Source: Rhexocercosporidium sp. MPI-PUGE-AT-0058 (Eukaryota; Ascomycota; Leotiomycetes; Helotiales). From it: DNA of 64,000 nucleotides. The stretch lies in assembly GCA_020746875.1 (NCBI GenBank), contig JAGTJL010000029.1, forward strand, positions 310,001-374,000, written 5' to 3'. This document shows, one piece after another, positions 44,066 through 56,484 of the stretch. Within the stretch, counting starts at the first letter, position 1; each line of letters opens with the position of its first letter. The notes under the pieces are model-generated. The model had not been told where the DNA came from, ran no database searches, and worked only from the letters and a program-made list of their open reading frames with translations. The translations under genes were made by a program, and so were the position numbers.

Positions 44066-46481
44066 GTGGGATCGGAGACCACCACCTTTCGTCAGAGCTG
44101 CGCCTTTAGGTGAGGCATACTAAAAAGTCAAACCTTATTAAAAAGTCATTTTTTTTGTAAGTAAATCGACAACTTTTAATATATTATAACTTATAATTAT
44201 ATAAACTTTAAAAAATAATTAAAAAGTATAATGATTACTTAACTCTTAAATAATTATCTTAATATTAATTATATCGCTTAGTATTACTATTTTATTAAAG
44301 AGCTTAAAACGTAAAAATACGCCGACGCCCTCTTTCCTGCCGTAAAACTGTAAAATCTTTATTATTACTTTTTAATTTAAGTAGCATTTTAATTTATTCG
44401 ACTCTTTATTTCACGTATATATTAATAATATTATGATTTAGATTACTTATAGCTTCCTAAATCTTACCTTTATATTTAATATATTATTTAAGAGGCTTTT
44501 AAACCTCCTTCTCAAAAGGGCTGCCTCGAGTACGAAAACCAGCATAAGTAATAGCTTTTCTTAATTCTTAAATAACTTATTTTATAATACTTTTGCGGTA
44601 TTATTATTTCTCTTGATTTATAGCTTAAGCCTCGAGTTTCTGCTATTTGGCTTTCTCTTTATTTACTTTATTAGCTTTTAATTAAGCCGTACGCTGAGCT
44701 CGCTTTTCAGTTATATTAATTACTTCTTTTTTATCTTTTTAAAGCTATTCTTATATAGCTTTCTCTTATATTTATAGCCTCGTATCTCTAAACCGAATCG
44801 CGCTACTTTTTTATACGTATTAAGAGCTTCCTTCTTTAAGCTTCGCTTTGTTTTTAGCGTATTAGTGCTGCTCGAGCGCGTGTTATTCGATAAGCTTCAC
44901 TTTTGTGGCTTTACGTACTGTAAATTCGTAAAGAACTCGAATAGCTCGTGAAAATAAAGGAGTAAATAGATAGCGTGAGTCAATATAGTCGTCGATTCGT
45001 TACTTAATATAACGTTCGTGGACAGCTTGTATGCGAATATTTAGAGGTTATTAAAAAGGTCGGTAAGGTAAAATTAATAGAAGGGCAAAAAGTAAGGTTA
45101 TATTTAAATCAGTTAATATAAAACGCTCTGAAATCAGCGCTAAATTGCTGTCAAATATACTTATTAACTTAAAAATAACCTCAAAATTAAAAGGGAAAAG
45201 GCCCGTTTTTCTTTAGCTTCCGTAAATTATATTTTTCGTTATAATATAAGTATGAATCGTTCTCTACGTATTAAAAAAGTAACGCTTATCGAATGTAATA
45301 TCTTTAAATCGAATCGATTAATAAAGCTCGTTTTAGTAGTATTATTTCATTATAAAAAAGACGTCAACGTCGAGAGGTTGTAAAAGGTGAGTCGAGTGTG
45401 AAGGAAGGAGGAATAATAAAATTCGGTGTTTTTAGGCGAAGTACTTAAAATAGTCAGAAAAATAAGAACTATAGCCGTTTATAATTAATACTTTTTATTG
45501 ATTTCTACTAGTTTTTTTTATTAATTTCTCAAAGTGTTTTAGTTATTTAAAGGTAATTCGATCGTTAATGAAGCCAGTTAAAGTCGTTATAATTATAATA
45601 TTATTAAAAATATCGTTGTTGAAGTGTTTTTTAAATAAGACCTCTTCTTTAAGAATTAAAAACGACTCGATAGCTTCTTCTTTTATTAATATATATTTTA
45701 AAAAAGTGATTATATTTTAATTATTTAGATTTGCGAGATAGGCAGCTTTAACGTCTGTAGGAACGATTACTGTACGAGACCGTAAATAACTTATTCTAAA
45801 GCCGATTTTATCGAAATTCTATATGTCTTCCTGTTGAATATTAAACTTTATGAGTAACGCCTTGAAGTCGTTAAAGTGTTTCTGAATCTCCTTACGTTAA
45901 TGGCAAGCTTTACGTTTAGCTTAAAGAGTCTTCGCTCGAATCGACCTAAATAAAGCCTTATTACGGTATAATTAGCGCCGTCCTTATTCCTTTAATACCA
46001 ATAGTTCGCCCTTCTCTTTTAAAATAAAGTTTATAATAAATATAATATTTATTTTAAACGGAGGCAACGCGATTCGCATAAGAAAAGCTATATATTTCCT
46101 TAAACCTTCGTCTTCTGCAGTACTTAGTCGATTATTATAGCCTCCTCGATTCTTTACTAGTATTTTATCGATACGTTAAATTAAAGTACGATACGAGTTT
46201 ACTTTATATTTACGCGTTAAGACTGAGAGCTTTAGCTTTACTTTAAAGTTATTATACTTTAAAAGAGCAGCTTTAATACGTGTTTCTTAGACATAATTGA
46301 ATAGAGTTATAGCGAAAAAGTATTTTAAGAATTAATTACGAAAAAAAGTCGCGTTATATTAATAATATATTAAAAATACTAAGTATGCCTTAAAAAAAAT
46401 AACTTTTTAATAAGGTTTGACTTTTTAGTATGCCCCACCTGAAGGCGCAGCTCTGACGAAAGGTAATAGTCTCCGATCCCA
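44066..46481 (-). mobile_element. Pogo/Fot1-like DNA transposon A (about 2.4 kb)
   Basis: The long terminal inverted repeats start GTGGGATCGGAGACCACCA on the left and, read inward from the right, ATGGGATCGGAGACTATTA. They continue with GCTGCGCCTT and GGCATACTAAAAAGTCAAACC for about 90 bp. The target is gag of the copia copy. Flanks are TAATT on both sides, but the ends are AT-rich and the duplication length is ambiguous. It encodes a decayed transposase on the minus strand. Confidence 0.9.
44480..46300 (-). pseudogene. Pogo-like transposase A remnant
   Basis: The minus strand reads the CENP-B-like helix-turn-helix part NRGGYNNRLSTAEDEGLRKY (about 46095-46155), then NKALFRSIRAKTL and AKRKACH. 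The DDE domain follows: NFDKIGFRISYLRSRTVIVP near 45760-45820 (first catalytic Asp kept), SFLILKEEVLFKKHFN, TTLTGFINDRITFK, and LIINGY near 45475 (second Asp changed to Asn). A basic C-terminal tail follows (NKAKLKEG). One main frame, with RIP stops. This is the layout of Fot1/pogo transposases of about 540 residues. Inactive. Confidence 0.88.
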
Positions 46482-47304
46482 TAATTAATTAAAAATTTTA
46501 TAACTTTAATTAAAAGTCTTCGTTTATTATCTTAAAAAATTATTCTTTTTTTATACGAGCTTACTCGTTCTCGCATTTCTTAATTATTTTTTAAATCCAT
46601 TTATAAGTTATTTTATAAGCTCGAGCTTTTTCCGTTCATTATATAAGCTTTCTTATATATTTCCTTTTAAAAGTAATATATATTAAAGTTATATTTTTAA
46701 TTATAATTTTTACTAGTAATAATACGCTCGACTTAAGGCGTTTTTTTATAAAATCGCGAATAGCTTAATTTTATTTCGCTTAAGCTTAAAAATTATATTT
46801 AATAGCTTTTTTGTTTTATTATATTCTTAAATTGTTTAATAATAAAACCTTTAATTCGGCGTCGAAAAGGTTAAGAATAATTAATAACGTAAAGTTTATT
46901 ATATTTTATATTATATAAAAAAATATAAAAGGATTTAAACGCTTAATATTAAAGAATTTAAATACGCTTATTATAATTAAAAAGAGTTCGATTGTTTAAA
47001 GAAAAGACTGAAATTAAATCTATTATAATAAAAGAATTACTTTTATAGATTTTAAGTATTTAATAAAAGAAAAAGAATAAAAAAAGTATTTAGTTTAATT
47101 ACTTGACTTTATATTTATTCAAAATAAAATAAAAGAATTAATAAAAAATAATAATATAAATTATATTTTATAATAAAGTAAAATACTTTATAATATATAA
47201 TAAATGCTTTTTATTTACAAACTTACTTTATAAGCTTTATTTAAATTAATAATATATAAAAAAAAGAATATTAATTTAGTCATTTTATTAATAAAGCTTA
47301 AAAT

Positions 47305-47487
47305 TATAATATAAAAGTAAATTAAAATATTATAAATAATTTTAATTAAATTAAAATAATTAAATTTTTTCCAAAAAATTAAAAGAATTAAAAGAAATAA
47401 TTATTTTCTTAAATATAGTTTATAATAATAAAACTTAATTAAGTCACGTATAATATTAAAAAAGACGCTGCCCGTGTTTATACGATA
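47305..47487 (-). repeat. LTR of the truncated copia-2 relative
   Basis: 183 bp, aligned over its full length with the copia-2 LTRs. Starts TATAATATAAAAGTAA and ends T(A)CGATA. Right flank CTTAT. Confidence 0.88.
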
Positions 47488-47771
47488 CTTATAATATATA
47501 TTCTTTTAATAAAGATATATAAGATATTAAATAAAGCTTTTTATATAAGCTTAATAGCTTTAAAGTATATATTATATTACTGACGCACTTAATAATCTAG
47601 AATAAGCCGATGTATTTTAGTAATAGCTTCTTAGTTTTAAATCTGATATTTTTAATATTAAATATTACTTATTATTTTAATTACAAATATTTATTTGAAA
47701 ACCGGGTATTATAATAGCTTTTCCGATTTTATTACGTATAATATTAAATTTTCGTAAATTTAACTTAATAA

Positions 47772-48831
47772 TTATTTAAAGCTACAATTAAATCCACTTA
47801 TAGAAATAGCTAAATCAACTTATACTAAGGAATCTTATGGCATACCGGATGCATTTATTACTCTTGCTTTATTATATTAATTTGTATTACGCGGCAAGAG
47901 CTACTTATGCATCTTAAATATCTTTAACTTACTTAAATTAACTTTAAAGTTATTTATACTTTTATAGTTATATTAACTTTTACTAACGAACCTTACGGCC
48001 TCGCGCCGCTTATAATAATTTATAACGATATTATTGCCGGCTTTTCTGTTATATAAGTATATGTTAAAGCTAATAGCTATGCTTTTATATAATAAGATTT
48101 AAAGTTACGTCGTATTGTATTTGTTTATAATTGTAAAAGGAAATATAAGCTAAAAGAAAAGTAATTAAAAATAGAGGACAGCTAAATCGACATACGGAAA
48201 TAGCTAAATCGACATACGCTAAAAATATGTTGACTTGACGAGTGTTATCTATCAACCTCGCTATGCTATATTAATTTATATTACGTGGTAAGGGAGTCTT
48301 ATATATAACATAAATATTTATAATTATATAATTACTTTTAGTTAAGAATGAATTTGAAGTTATTTAAATTATTTAAGTAAATATTACTATTATTATTACT
48401 ATTACTACCTATACTATTATTATAGCTATTATAATTACTGCAGCTACGATATAACTATAGGTAATTAGTAGCATTAAGGTATATACCTAGGATATAAACT
48501 TTGAAGCAGATAATGATTTTAATAAGCTAGCATAATTTCAGTTATACACAGTACATAAGTATTCATACAAATACAAATTCTGGTAGTGATAAATGTACAC
48601 TTCATTTTCGGCTCGCTTGCTTAGCGTATGTCGATTTAGCTATTTTCGTGTGTCGATTTAGCTGTCCCTTAAAAATATATTTTAAAAGAAAGCGCTTAAA
48701 TATTAGTTCTAAAAAACGCGGTTATTATATGGGGCGAAAGTAATAAATACACGCAGCGTATTCCTCGAAATTCCTTAATATAAATTAATTTAATTATTTT
48801 TATAAGTAGATTTAATTATAGCCTTATTTAA
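47772..48831. mobile_element. MITE copy 3 (47780-48823), host of a nested MITE
   Basis: The left end AGCTACAATTAAATCCACTT pairs with the right end read inward, GGCTATAATTAAATCTACTT. Both flanks are TTATTTAA (47772-47779 and 48824-48831). A second MITE is inserted at 48173-48668. Without it the element is about 540 bp. Confidence 0.9.
48165..48676. mobile_element. MITE copy 4 (48173-48668, 496 bp), nested in copy 3
   Basis: Termini are GGACAGCTAAATCGACATAC and its inverse, each with the AGCTAAATCGACATACG box twice. The flanks are TTAAAAAT on both sides (48165-48172 and 48669-48676). It is the least mutated of the family with copy 6. Confidence 0.9.
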
Positions 48832-49283
48832 TAATTTAAATCTGTCTCGAGTAATTAATACTTTTCTTTTAATTTCTATTCTTAAGGTTTTATAATATTA
48901 TCGACTTATAGTTATAATAAACTTAAAATAATAATATTTAAAACGTTTAATAAAAAGAATTATTAAAAATAAACTCGTTAAAAATTAATTTCTTTATTTA
49001 ATTTTTTTATAATATTTTATAAAAAGCGTAGAAGTATATTTTTAAATTTTAAATTTACTTTTTTATTTAATTAATTATTTAAAAATAATATATAAAACTT
49101 AATTTTTATTTAATATATATATATATATAAATAAATAAATATAAAATAAAATAAATATTATTAATAAATATTATACTTTTATTAAATATAATATTTTAAG
49201 ATATATTAAAGAAGAAGAAAACTTTATTAAATAATAATTCCGTAAGTTTAAAAGTATTAATTATTTTATAATATATTAAGTAT

Positions 49284-49593
49284 TAAGCTATGATGATCTC
49301 CAATGCGCCTCGTATTTTAATCGATACGGCTCGTAGCATTACTGGCTATACGACAGCGCTAAGCCTAATTAAGAAGACTATTTGGCGAGCATGCGACGTA
49401 TTATTATAAATAGCGTTCGACTACGCTAAGCTCTATTAAGAAGGCTCTCGTATATTTATACTCGAGCTCTCTCTTATAAAAAACTCTCTTTTTCTCTTTA
49501 TCTTTTCTTCTCGATTTTGAGCGTAATATTAAGCTTAAATATAAAGCTAAAGTTAACTCGCTGTATTAACCTCTTATTAGCCGTAATATAAGT
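49284..49593 (+). repeat. Solo LTR of gypsy-B (49289-49588, 300 bp)
   Basis: Aligned end to end with the LTR at 13144-13443. Flanks are TAAGC (49284-49288) and TAAGT (49589-49593); the equivalent site in gypsy-A1 reads CGGGC, so both copies of the duplication were RIP-mutated separately. A solo LTR inserted in gypsy-A2. Confidence 0.92.
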
Positions 49594-51080
49594 TATATTC
49601 GAATATTAATTAATAATTATTAATATATAATAAAAATTTAAGTTATTAAATAAGTTTTTATAAAACGGCAATCTTATAATAAAATTTATTAAAATCTCGG
49701 ACTAAAGCCGGGAAAGTCTCGAGAGACTTATTAAAAGTTTATATAATATATATTATTTCGATATAATCTTTTAATATATATTATATCCTTTAATATATAT
49801 TTTAATATTATATTTTATTTTATTTTAAAAGTAAGTTTTATAAAAGAATTACGAACGAAGTCTTTATAATATTATAATATCTTATTAAAAAGTTATTATA
49901 ATAAAATCTTATAATCTTTATTCTTAATATTAAATTATTTAAAATATAAGTCTTAAAATTTTATTAAAAAAGTCTTACTAAATTCAAGTTTTACTTTTAA
50001 TCTTATTAAAATTTAAGTTTACTTATTACATTTATTATATTTTATAATTTTTATTATTATATTAAATAAAAATAATTAAGTCTTATAGCGGTTTCGTTAA
50101 TAAAATTAAAATTATTTAACTCTTAATTATTACTTTTATTTATAAGCCCTAACTCAATCCACATATATAAATAATTATTTCAATATATATTAAAGAATAT
50201 GAAAGCATACCGAGCGCATTTATTAACCTTGTTCTATCATACTAATTTGTATTACAAAGCAAGGGCTACTTATATATTTGAAATATCCTAAGCTTCCCCT
50301 GAAATTAATATTTAAAACTATTTATACTTTTGCTTTTATATAATAATATATCTACTTTTATTAACGAATTATGCGATCTTATACTACTTATAGCAGTTTA
50401 TAGCAATCTCCTTACTAGTTTTGCTGTGATTCAAGCATATACAAAGGCTAATAATTATATTTTTATATAACAAGATACCCGACCTTATCGAGTATTATTT
50501 ATATTCGATCGTAAAGGCAAATATAAGTTAAAAAAAGAAGTAAACAAATACATATTCTATACGGAAACGCTTAAATATTAACTTAAAGAAATGCGGTTAT
50601 TATATAAGAATAGTCTTAACTTTAAATAAGAACTTAAGGACTTAAGAATTAATTATTTTAGAAGCTATATATAATTATATACGCTTTATAAATATTTCTG
50701 CTTATTTAATATACAGAATCGCTATTACTTCCGCAGAGACTCGTATTAAAATTAATACCTTTACAAAAGCTAGTCTCTTAAATGCTTAGATCTTATTAAC
50801 GCTAAAAGAATAAGATATAAGTATTATATTAACTTTTAAAAATATCTCTATATAAAAATTAAGAATCGAGCAATTAAAAAGGAAAACACTTATTTAATAG
50901 CTTTTACAAGTATTATTTTTATAAATATATAATTGTTAAATACTAATGATTTATACAAAAGTTATAAGGTAACGATTATTCCCCTTAATATAAACTAAAA
51001 ACCGGCCTTTTACGACACCTCTTTTTCATCGATCCCTCTTCCCTTTAGCTTTAAAAATAGTATTCCAATATTTTACTACT

Positions 51081-51613
51081 TAATTATAGGCCACAGCTAA
51101 ATCGACACACGGAAATAGCTAAATCGACATACGCTAATTAAGCGAGCCGAAAATAAAGAGTGTATTTATTACTACTAAAAGTTATATGGAAAGTTATATA
51201 TAATATTAGCCCTTATGTTAATTTATTAAAGTCATTTAATTCAGACTCCGCATCTTAATTATATACTTCTATTTCACTAATTACCTTCTTTTATATTATT
51301 ATAATAGCAATTATAATAATATTTTCAGTATTATTTATTTAATAAATAAATGAAATGCTTTATATATAAGCTCTTTCTCGACGTGTACCAGGCTCAGAAG
51401 TGTTACCTTTAATAATCTAAACAGCTTTAATTTTCATTCTCAGGGGTAATTATTTAAATATATATATTTATCCTTTATATAAATTAACCTTGCCTTATAG
51501 TATAAAATTATGGCGGGGCAAAGTTAATAGATAATACTCGCCAAGTTATTATAATTTTAGCGTATGTCGATTTAGCTATTTCCGTGTGTCGATTTAGTTG
51601 TAGCCTAATTATA
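51081..51613. mobile_element. MITE copy 6 (51089-51605, 517 bp), nested in copy 5
   Basis: Begins GGCCACAGCTAAATCGACAC and ends with its inverse (GATTTAGTTGTAGCC). The flanks are TAATTATA on both sides (51081-51088 and 51606-51613), a perfect 8-bp duplication. No ORF. Confidence 0.93.
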
Positions 51614-52780
51614 TATATAAAACTAACCGATTTAATATGCTTCTATTAAATATATCTGAAGTAATAAGAAATAATATAATAATTTAATTAAGAATAGCTT
51701 TTTTATTAAAAGAAACGGAAGTCGATTACAAATAAGCTCTTATATAACTCAAGAGTATAATATCTTAATATATAATTCAAGAACTATTATTTATTATAAT
51801 AAATAAGGAAATAGCTTTTATTAAGTATTTTAAAGCATTCTTTCCGTCCGCTCGTCACCTCCTTTATTATTAACACATTAATATAAACGTTTTAATAAAA
51901 ACCAAGAAGTACTTCCTTGGCCTAATTAAGGAGCCCGACGGAATTTAAACACACTACTTACGCTTTTAAGCATTTTTAAGCTCTTAAAATATACTACTTT
52001 TCAGTATAACTAAGGAGTCTTTTAATACTACGCTTTAAGAAATGCGTGCCAAGTTTCTAGCGAAAGCTATAAGTTATTATAAGAATACTTAGCTCCTTTT
52101 AAAAAAAAGCTTATTACCTTTTAAATCAATTAATTATATTACTTTAATATTACTATTACTAGCCTTATCGAAAGTTATCACGCTAGTCTTAAGACATACT
52201 TATAACGCAATTATAATAATCTTCGTAATATATTTCTCAAAATAAAGCTCTTTTGGAAAGCTTAATAATAAAGTATTAAAACGACGATTATTAAGTAATA
52301 ATTACGGCCTCGTCACAGTATTAATATACCTTTTTTTACTACTGTCCTTCAATTTATTTATAATTACGCGTTGCTCCGGATCAATTAAAAGTATAATAAA
52401 CTTTTAATTACCGTCCTTTTTTTTTTAATTTTTATACGTATATAATATAAAAGGCTTTTAAATTTCCTTATTAATATATTATTTATAAGAGAAAGCAAGA
52501 ACGTGGAGTGATTTTATTTAAAGATATTTATTACTATTAATAATATTTTAAGTTATAAAAATATATTCCTTTTAAAGTTTTTATTTTAATACTTTTTTTT
52601 ATTTTAAATTTAATAAAAGGAAGAGGAAAAGGCAGGCCTAAAAGTGCTTTAGGAGAAGGCACGTTACGAGTAGCACCTTTAAGTACTTATAAAGAATCTT
52701 CTTTCTTCGAGTTTCTTTTAAGTTCAGCTCCTTTAATCCTTATATTAATTATATTATTTATACCGCAGAATTTAATAATA
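51614..52780. other. Unidentified insert between the arms of MITE copy 5
   Basis: About 1.1 kb, AT-rich with less mutated patches (51835-51960, 52600-52690). No frame, terminal repeat or similarity to other parts of the window was seen. Confidence 0.3.
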
Positions 52781-53134
52781 TAAAATAGCTTATCTTTAAT
52801 TATATTAGCTATATAAAGACTTTAGTATTGATATTAAGATATATACAAGCCGGGTACTCAGCGCAAGAGAAGGTATATACACGGGATATTATTAATTTAT
52901 TAGTTAAATAATATTATAAATATTATTATAGCTTTTATAACTGCGATATAAATGGATATAATTAAAGAAGTAAAGGTATATACTTAAGATATAGATTTTA
53001 AATTAAATAATAAAGATAAGTTAGCATAATTACGTAAAATATATAAGTAGCCCTTGCCTTGTAATACAAATTTATATAGCGGGGCGCGGGTAATAAATGT
53101 ATCTTTTAGATTTAACGAAAATCCTTAATATGTA

Positions 53135-53210
53135 TTAAAATAAGATATTTATAATATTAAAATAAGATATTTATAATATTAAAATAAGATATTTATAATT
53201 ATTAATTCCT
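53135..53210. repeat. 22-bp tandem triplication
   Basis: ATTTATAATATTAAAATAAG occurs three times in a row at the right edge of MITE copy 5. The equivalent site in gypsy-A1 (34430) has one copy. It may have formed during repair at the MITE end. Confidence 0.8.
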
Positions 53211-53980
53211 GTAATAAATAACTAGCTTTCGCTTTTTATTTATAATAATATTTTTATAAATAAAGCTATTATTTTAAATATAATATTTAAAAAATTAAAT
53301 TTTATATATTTAAATTTTAGAATTATTTTTTAAATAATTTGTTCCGGTATTATTAATATTAATTCCGGCCTTTTATTAATAAGATTTTAAATAATATTAA
53401 AAAAAAATTTAATAATATTTTATAATTTTTATTTAAGAATACTTTAATATTAACTCTTTGATTTCGTAAAATATTATAAAGGCTTTTTTCATTTATTTTT
53501 AAAATATAAATAATTAAGCGATATTAATAAAGCTTTTAAATTGTTAATAATTTAGTCTTTTAGTAAGTTTATTCGCCAGGTTTACGGTACTTTTATAATA
53601 ATAAATTTTATAACCGTAAATAATAAGATATATTGTTTATTAGACTTATTGACTCTCGAGATATTTCGTTATTTTAAAATACTTAAAGTTATTATAATCC
53701 GTAAGTATTTTAATAATATATTAATTACTTTTAAAATAATACTTTTATTTCTTAAAATATTTAATAATAATTAAAAGCCTTTTATTATAAATAATATAAT
53801 TCCGCTTAATATTAATTATCTTATAAGATTAATTTATAACGGGTTTTCAGTATTACTTTAATCTTTTTTAGAATTAGCTTATTAAAAAAGAATATTAATA
53901 ATTATAAATTTAAAAGCATCGGTTTTAACTTAAATACGCTTCATAAGATTAAATAATTTATCTCTAATATATTAATAATA

Positions 53981-54080
53981 TAACGGTTTAGAGCTTTTAA
54001 AGCCTTATTTCCAGCCTCGGCTATTCACTTCTTAATTAAGAAGATGCCGAAATTAAACGAACTTTTATAAAGCTTATTTT
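53981..54080 (+). repeat. Gypsy-C 5' LTR (about 100 bp)
   Basis: Shares TATAACGGTTTA, TTATTTCCAGCCTCGGCTAT and TTTATAAAGCTTATTTT with the right copy, with several transitions and small indels. Confidence 0.85.
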
Positions 54081-55257
54081 TATATTTTCTTTTTTTTATA
54101 ATTATAGATTTTAAAAGACTCTTATTATCTTCATATTCTTATTATAAAATATAAGACGTTAATTATACGTGATTGCCGCTTTTTATAAAATAAGCGTTAT
54201 ATTATTTATAATTTTTTATTAATTCGTTTAAAAAAGATAATAAATATCTTAATCTTTGAATTCTTTTATAAGAAGTTATTATAGAACTAGCTCGATAAAA
54301 AAAAGGCTTATATTAAGTATAGCTTAACGAATAGTATTAAATAAACTAATATTAATTACGAAGATATTAAAGCCTTCGCTTTCCTCTTTTTCTTCGGCAT
54401 AAACTTAAAGAATTAATTAACTTTTATTTTCCGAACTTCTCTTTTTTATTTAACGAATTAAAATTAAGTTAAAAGCTTAATTTCTTTCTTTTATAAATTA
54501 GTCTTTTATTAAAAACGCAAATATATTCTTTACTTCTTCTTTCGTTCTTCCCGCCGGCTCTCTTATAACGATAAGGCTAAATAATATCTAAGATATATTT
54601 AAAAAGAAATTTAAAAAAAGAGATATATTATAATAAGAATTACGTAATATATAAGATATTATTATTATATAATAAAAATAAATAATACATTTATAACGTA
54701 TAATTAATTAATTATAAGCAAAAATATTAGCTAAAGCTTTATTTTAAAGATTTATCATTTTTAATATCGAAAATAACTTTATATAAATTATAATTAAAAA
54801 TACGCTTCACTTTAATACTCGTCGTAATAAAGGAAAAGCGCGGAATACTTTTATCCTTTCTTTTAATAAACCGCTTAATAAAAATAATAATATTAATAAC
54901 GATTATAATTTACGTTATTACGAAAGTTTACGTCGGTTTTCTTTTACTTTTAATATTTTAAATATATCTTTTATTACTTATATTAAAAAGATTTTAAACT
55001 TTTATAATAAGCTCTCGAATAACATAAAATATAACTTAAAGCTTTAAGAAATATAAGTCTAAAACTCTTTATATTATTATATTACGTATTTCGTAAATAA
55101 AGATTATAAAAAAGATTAAGTATTTGCTTAATTAAAAGAAATAACTTATATATTCTTAAAACCGGTATTCTTAAGCTTAAAGCTTAACGAAATAAAAAAC
55201 TTATCGATATATTAAACTTAGTCTTTTAAGTAATTACTTTCTTAATAAACTTTTATA

Positions 55258-55320
55258 AATAAGAAATAATAAGAAATAATAAGAAATAATAAGAAATAAT
55301 AAGAAATAATAAGAAATAAG
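55258..55320. repeat. 10-bp tandem repeat, 6 units (AAGAAATAAT)
   Basis: Perfect units in the gypsy-C gag region. In the original frame they would encode a short polar repeat before the nucleic-acid-binding part. Confidence 0.9.
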
Positions 55321-56112
55321 TCTATATTTCTTATTATAAGATTAAGAGAAACTTTCTAAGAATTTTATTAATAGTTCCGGACTTTTATATATAAAAATAA
55401 CGTAAAAAATATATTTATTTTTTAAAATAAATTTATAAAATAAAATCGTTCCCCGCTTACGTAAGTAATTATTTTATAAATACCGGAAAGCTCGTACTCT
55501 TAACGAATATATAAAAGTAATTTAAGCTAAAGATTAAAGTTAGATTACGAAACGTACGATTTATTATAATTAATTTAAGTCTTTTATTAAAAAGTTAATT
55601 TCTCGGCGTATTATTAAAGATTTACTCCGATAGTATTTTATTATATATAAGTTAACGTAATTATTTTAGAGATTTTAATATGCTAATTAAAGTATTCAAA
55701 AATATAATATATTATAAGAAAAGACTTTTACTTATTAAACGTTTACGCGTATTAATATATTTCGCGTTTAAATTCTAAGAAATACTTTTTAGTATTTTTC
55801 TGCTTAATTTTTAATTAAGTAATTATATATATTTTATATTAATAAAATAAAAATCGGCGATAGTAATAATGATTTTAATTTTAATAACTATACCGTAGAA
55901 AATAATAATAAAAGTATTAAACCGCATATAAAAGAAATAATTTTATAAATAAAAGATTAAATTTAAAAAAAGCTCTTCCTCAAATATAATATATAATATA
56001 TAATATTTTAATCTTACGGAGTTTATTAATAAATAATTACTTATAATACGTATCACTTTTATTAAGAATAAGCTTTTATATAAATTACTTGCATTCCTTA
56101 ATTCCGGAATTA

Positions 56113-56189
56113 ATAATTATTATTTTATTAATTATTATTTTATTAATTATTATTTTATTAATTATTATTTTATTAATTATTATTTTATA
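56113..56189. repeat. 15-bp tandem repeat, 5 units (ATTATTATTTTATTA)
   Basis: Perfect array in gypsy-C, about 300 bp before the pogo insertion. Confidence 0.9.
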
Positions 56190-56484
56190 AAAAAAAAATT
56201 AAAATCTCTTTTTTTCTTTCTTAAACTTTTAATTTACTTATTATTAAATATTATTTTTATTAAAAATTATAGTAATACTTTTAACAAAACTATTATTTAT
56301 TATATTATATTAAATCTAATAATGAATAAGCGTTCGCAGTTTTTTATTATTTTCTTAATTATTTACTTAAGAAATTATAAAATAATTATTTAAAGATTAT
56401 AAAAAAGTAATATTAAAATACTTCTTAACGTTTTTTAACGACGAATTATTTAATTTTCCGATTATCTTTTAATTATTATATATA

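Larger units (their letters stand above)
42096..47487 (-). mobile_element. Truncated copia-2 relative (5' LTR to integrase)
   Basis: Collinear with 8911-11785 of copia-2 and much more heavily RIP-mutated. The left two-fifths of the element (RT, RNase H, passenger gene, 3' LTR) is missing and 42096 abuts a gypsy LTR. The right end is an LTR (47305-47487, ending TTTATACGATA). A pogo-like transposon is inserted at 44066-46481. Whether this copy once carried the passenger gene cannot be told. Confidence 0.9.
50138..53146. mobile_element. MITE copy 5 (from 50146), split by later insertions
   Basis: The left arm (GCCCTAACTCAATCCACATA..., to about 50560) and a degraded right arm (about 52930-53146, with GTAGCCCTTGCCTTGTAATAC and ATCCTTAATATGTATTAAAA) match MITEs 2 and 3. 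ATTTATAA stands at 50138-50145 and again at 53147-53154. The right tip is missing about 20 bp. Between the arms lie MITE 6 and about 1.1 kb of unknown sequence. Confidence 0.65.
47488..53980 (-). mobile_element. Gypsy-A2: interrupted second copy of gypsy-A (integrase to RT part)
   Basis: Blocks at 47488-47771, 48832-49283, 49594-50137 and 53147-53980 are collinear with 33170-35215 of gypsy-A1. The copy is cut by two MITE pairs and a solo LTR and ends at the gypsy-C LTR. Sequence is minus-strand pol and heavily RIP-mutated. It supplied the pre-insertion sequence used to confirm several target duplications. Confidence 0.85.

Noticed and set aside
53976..53980. AATAA as firm proof of a gypsy-C target duplication
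   Set aside because: It is found on both sides, but the implied LTR ends break the usual TG...CA rule and a 5-bp A/T word is likely by chance here, so it is kept only as a possibility.
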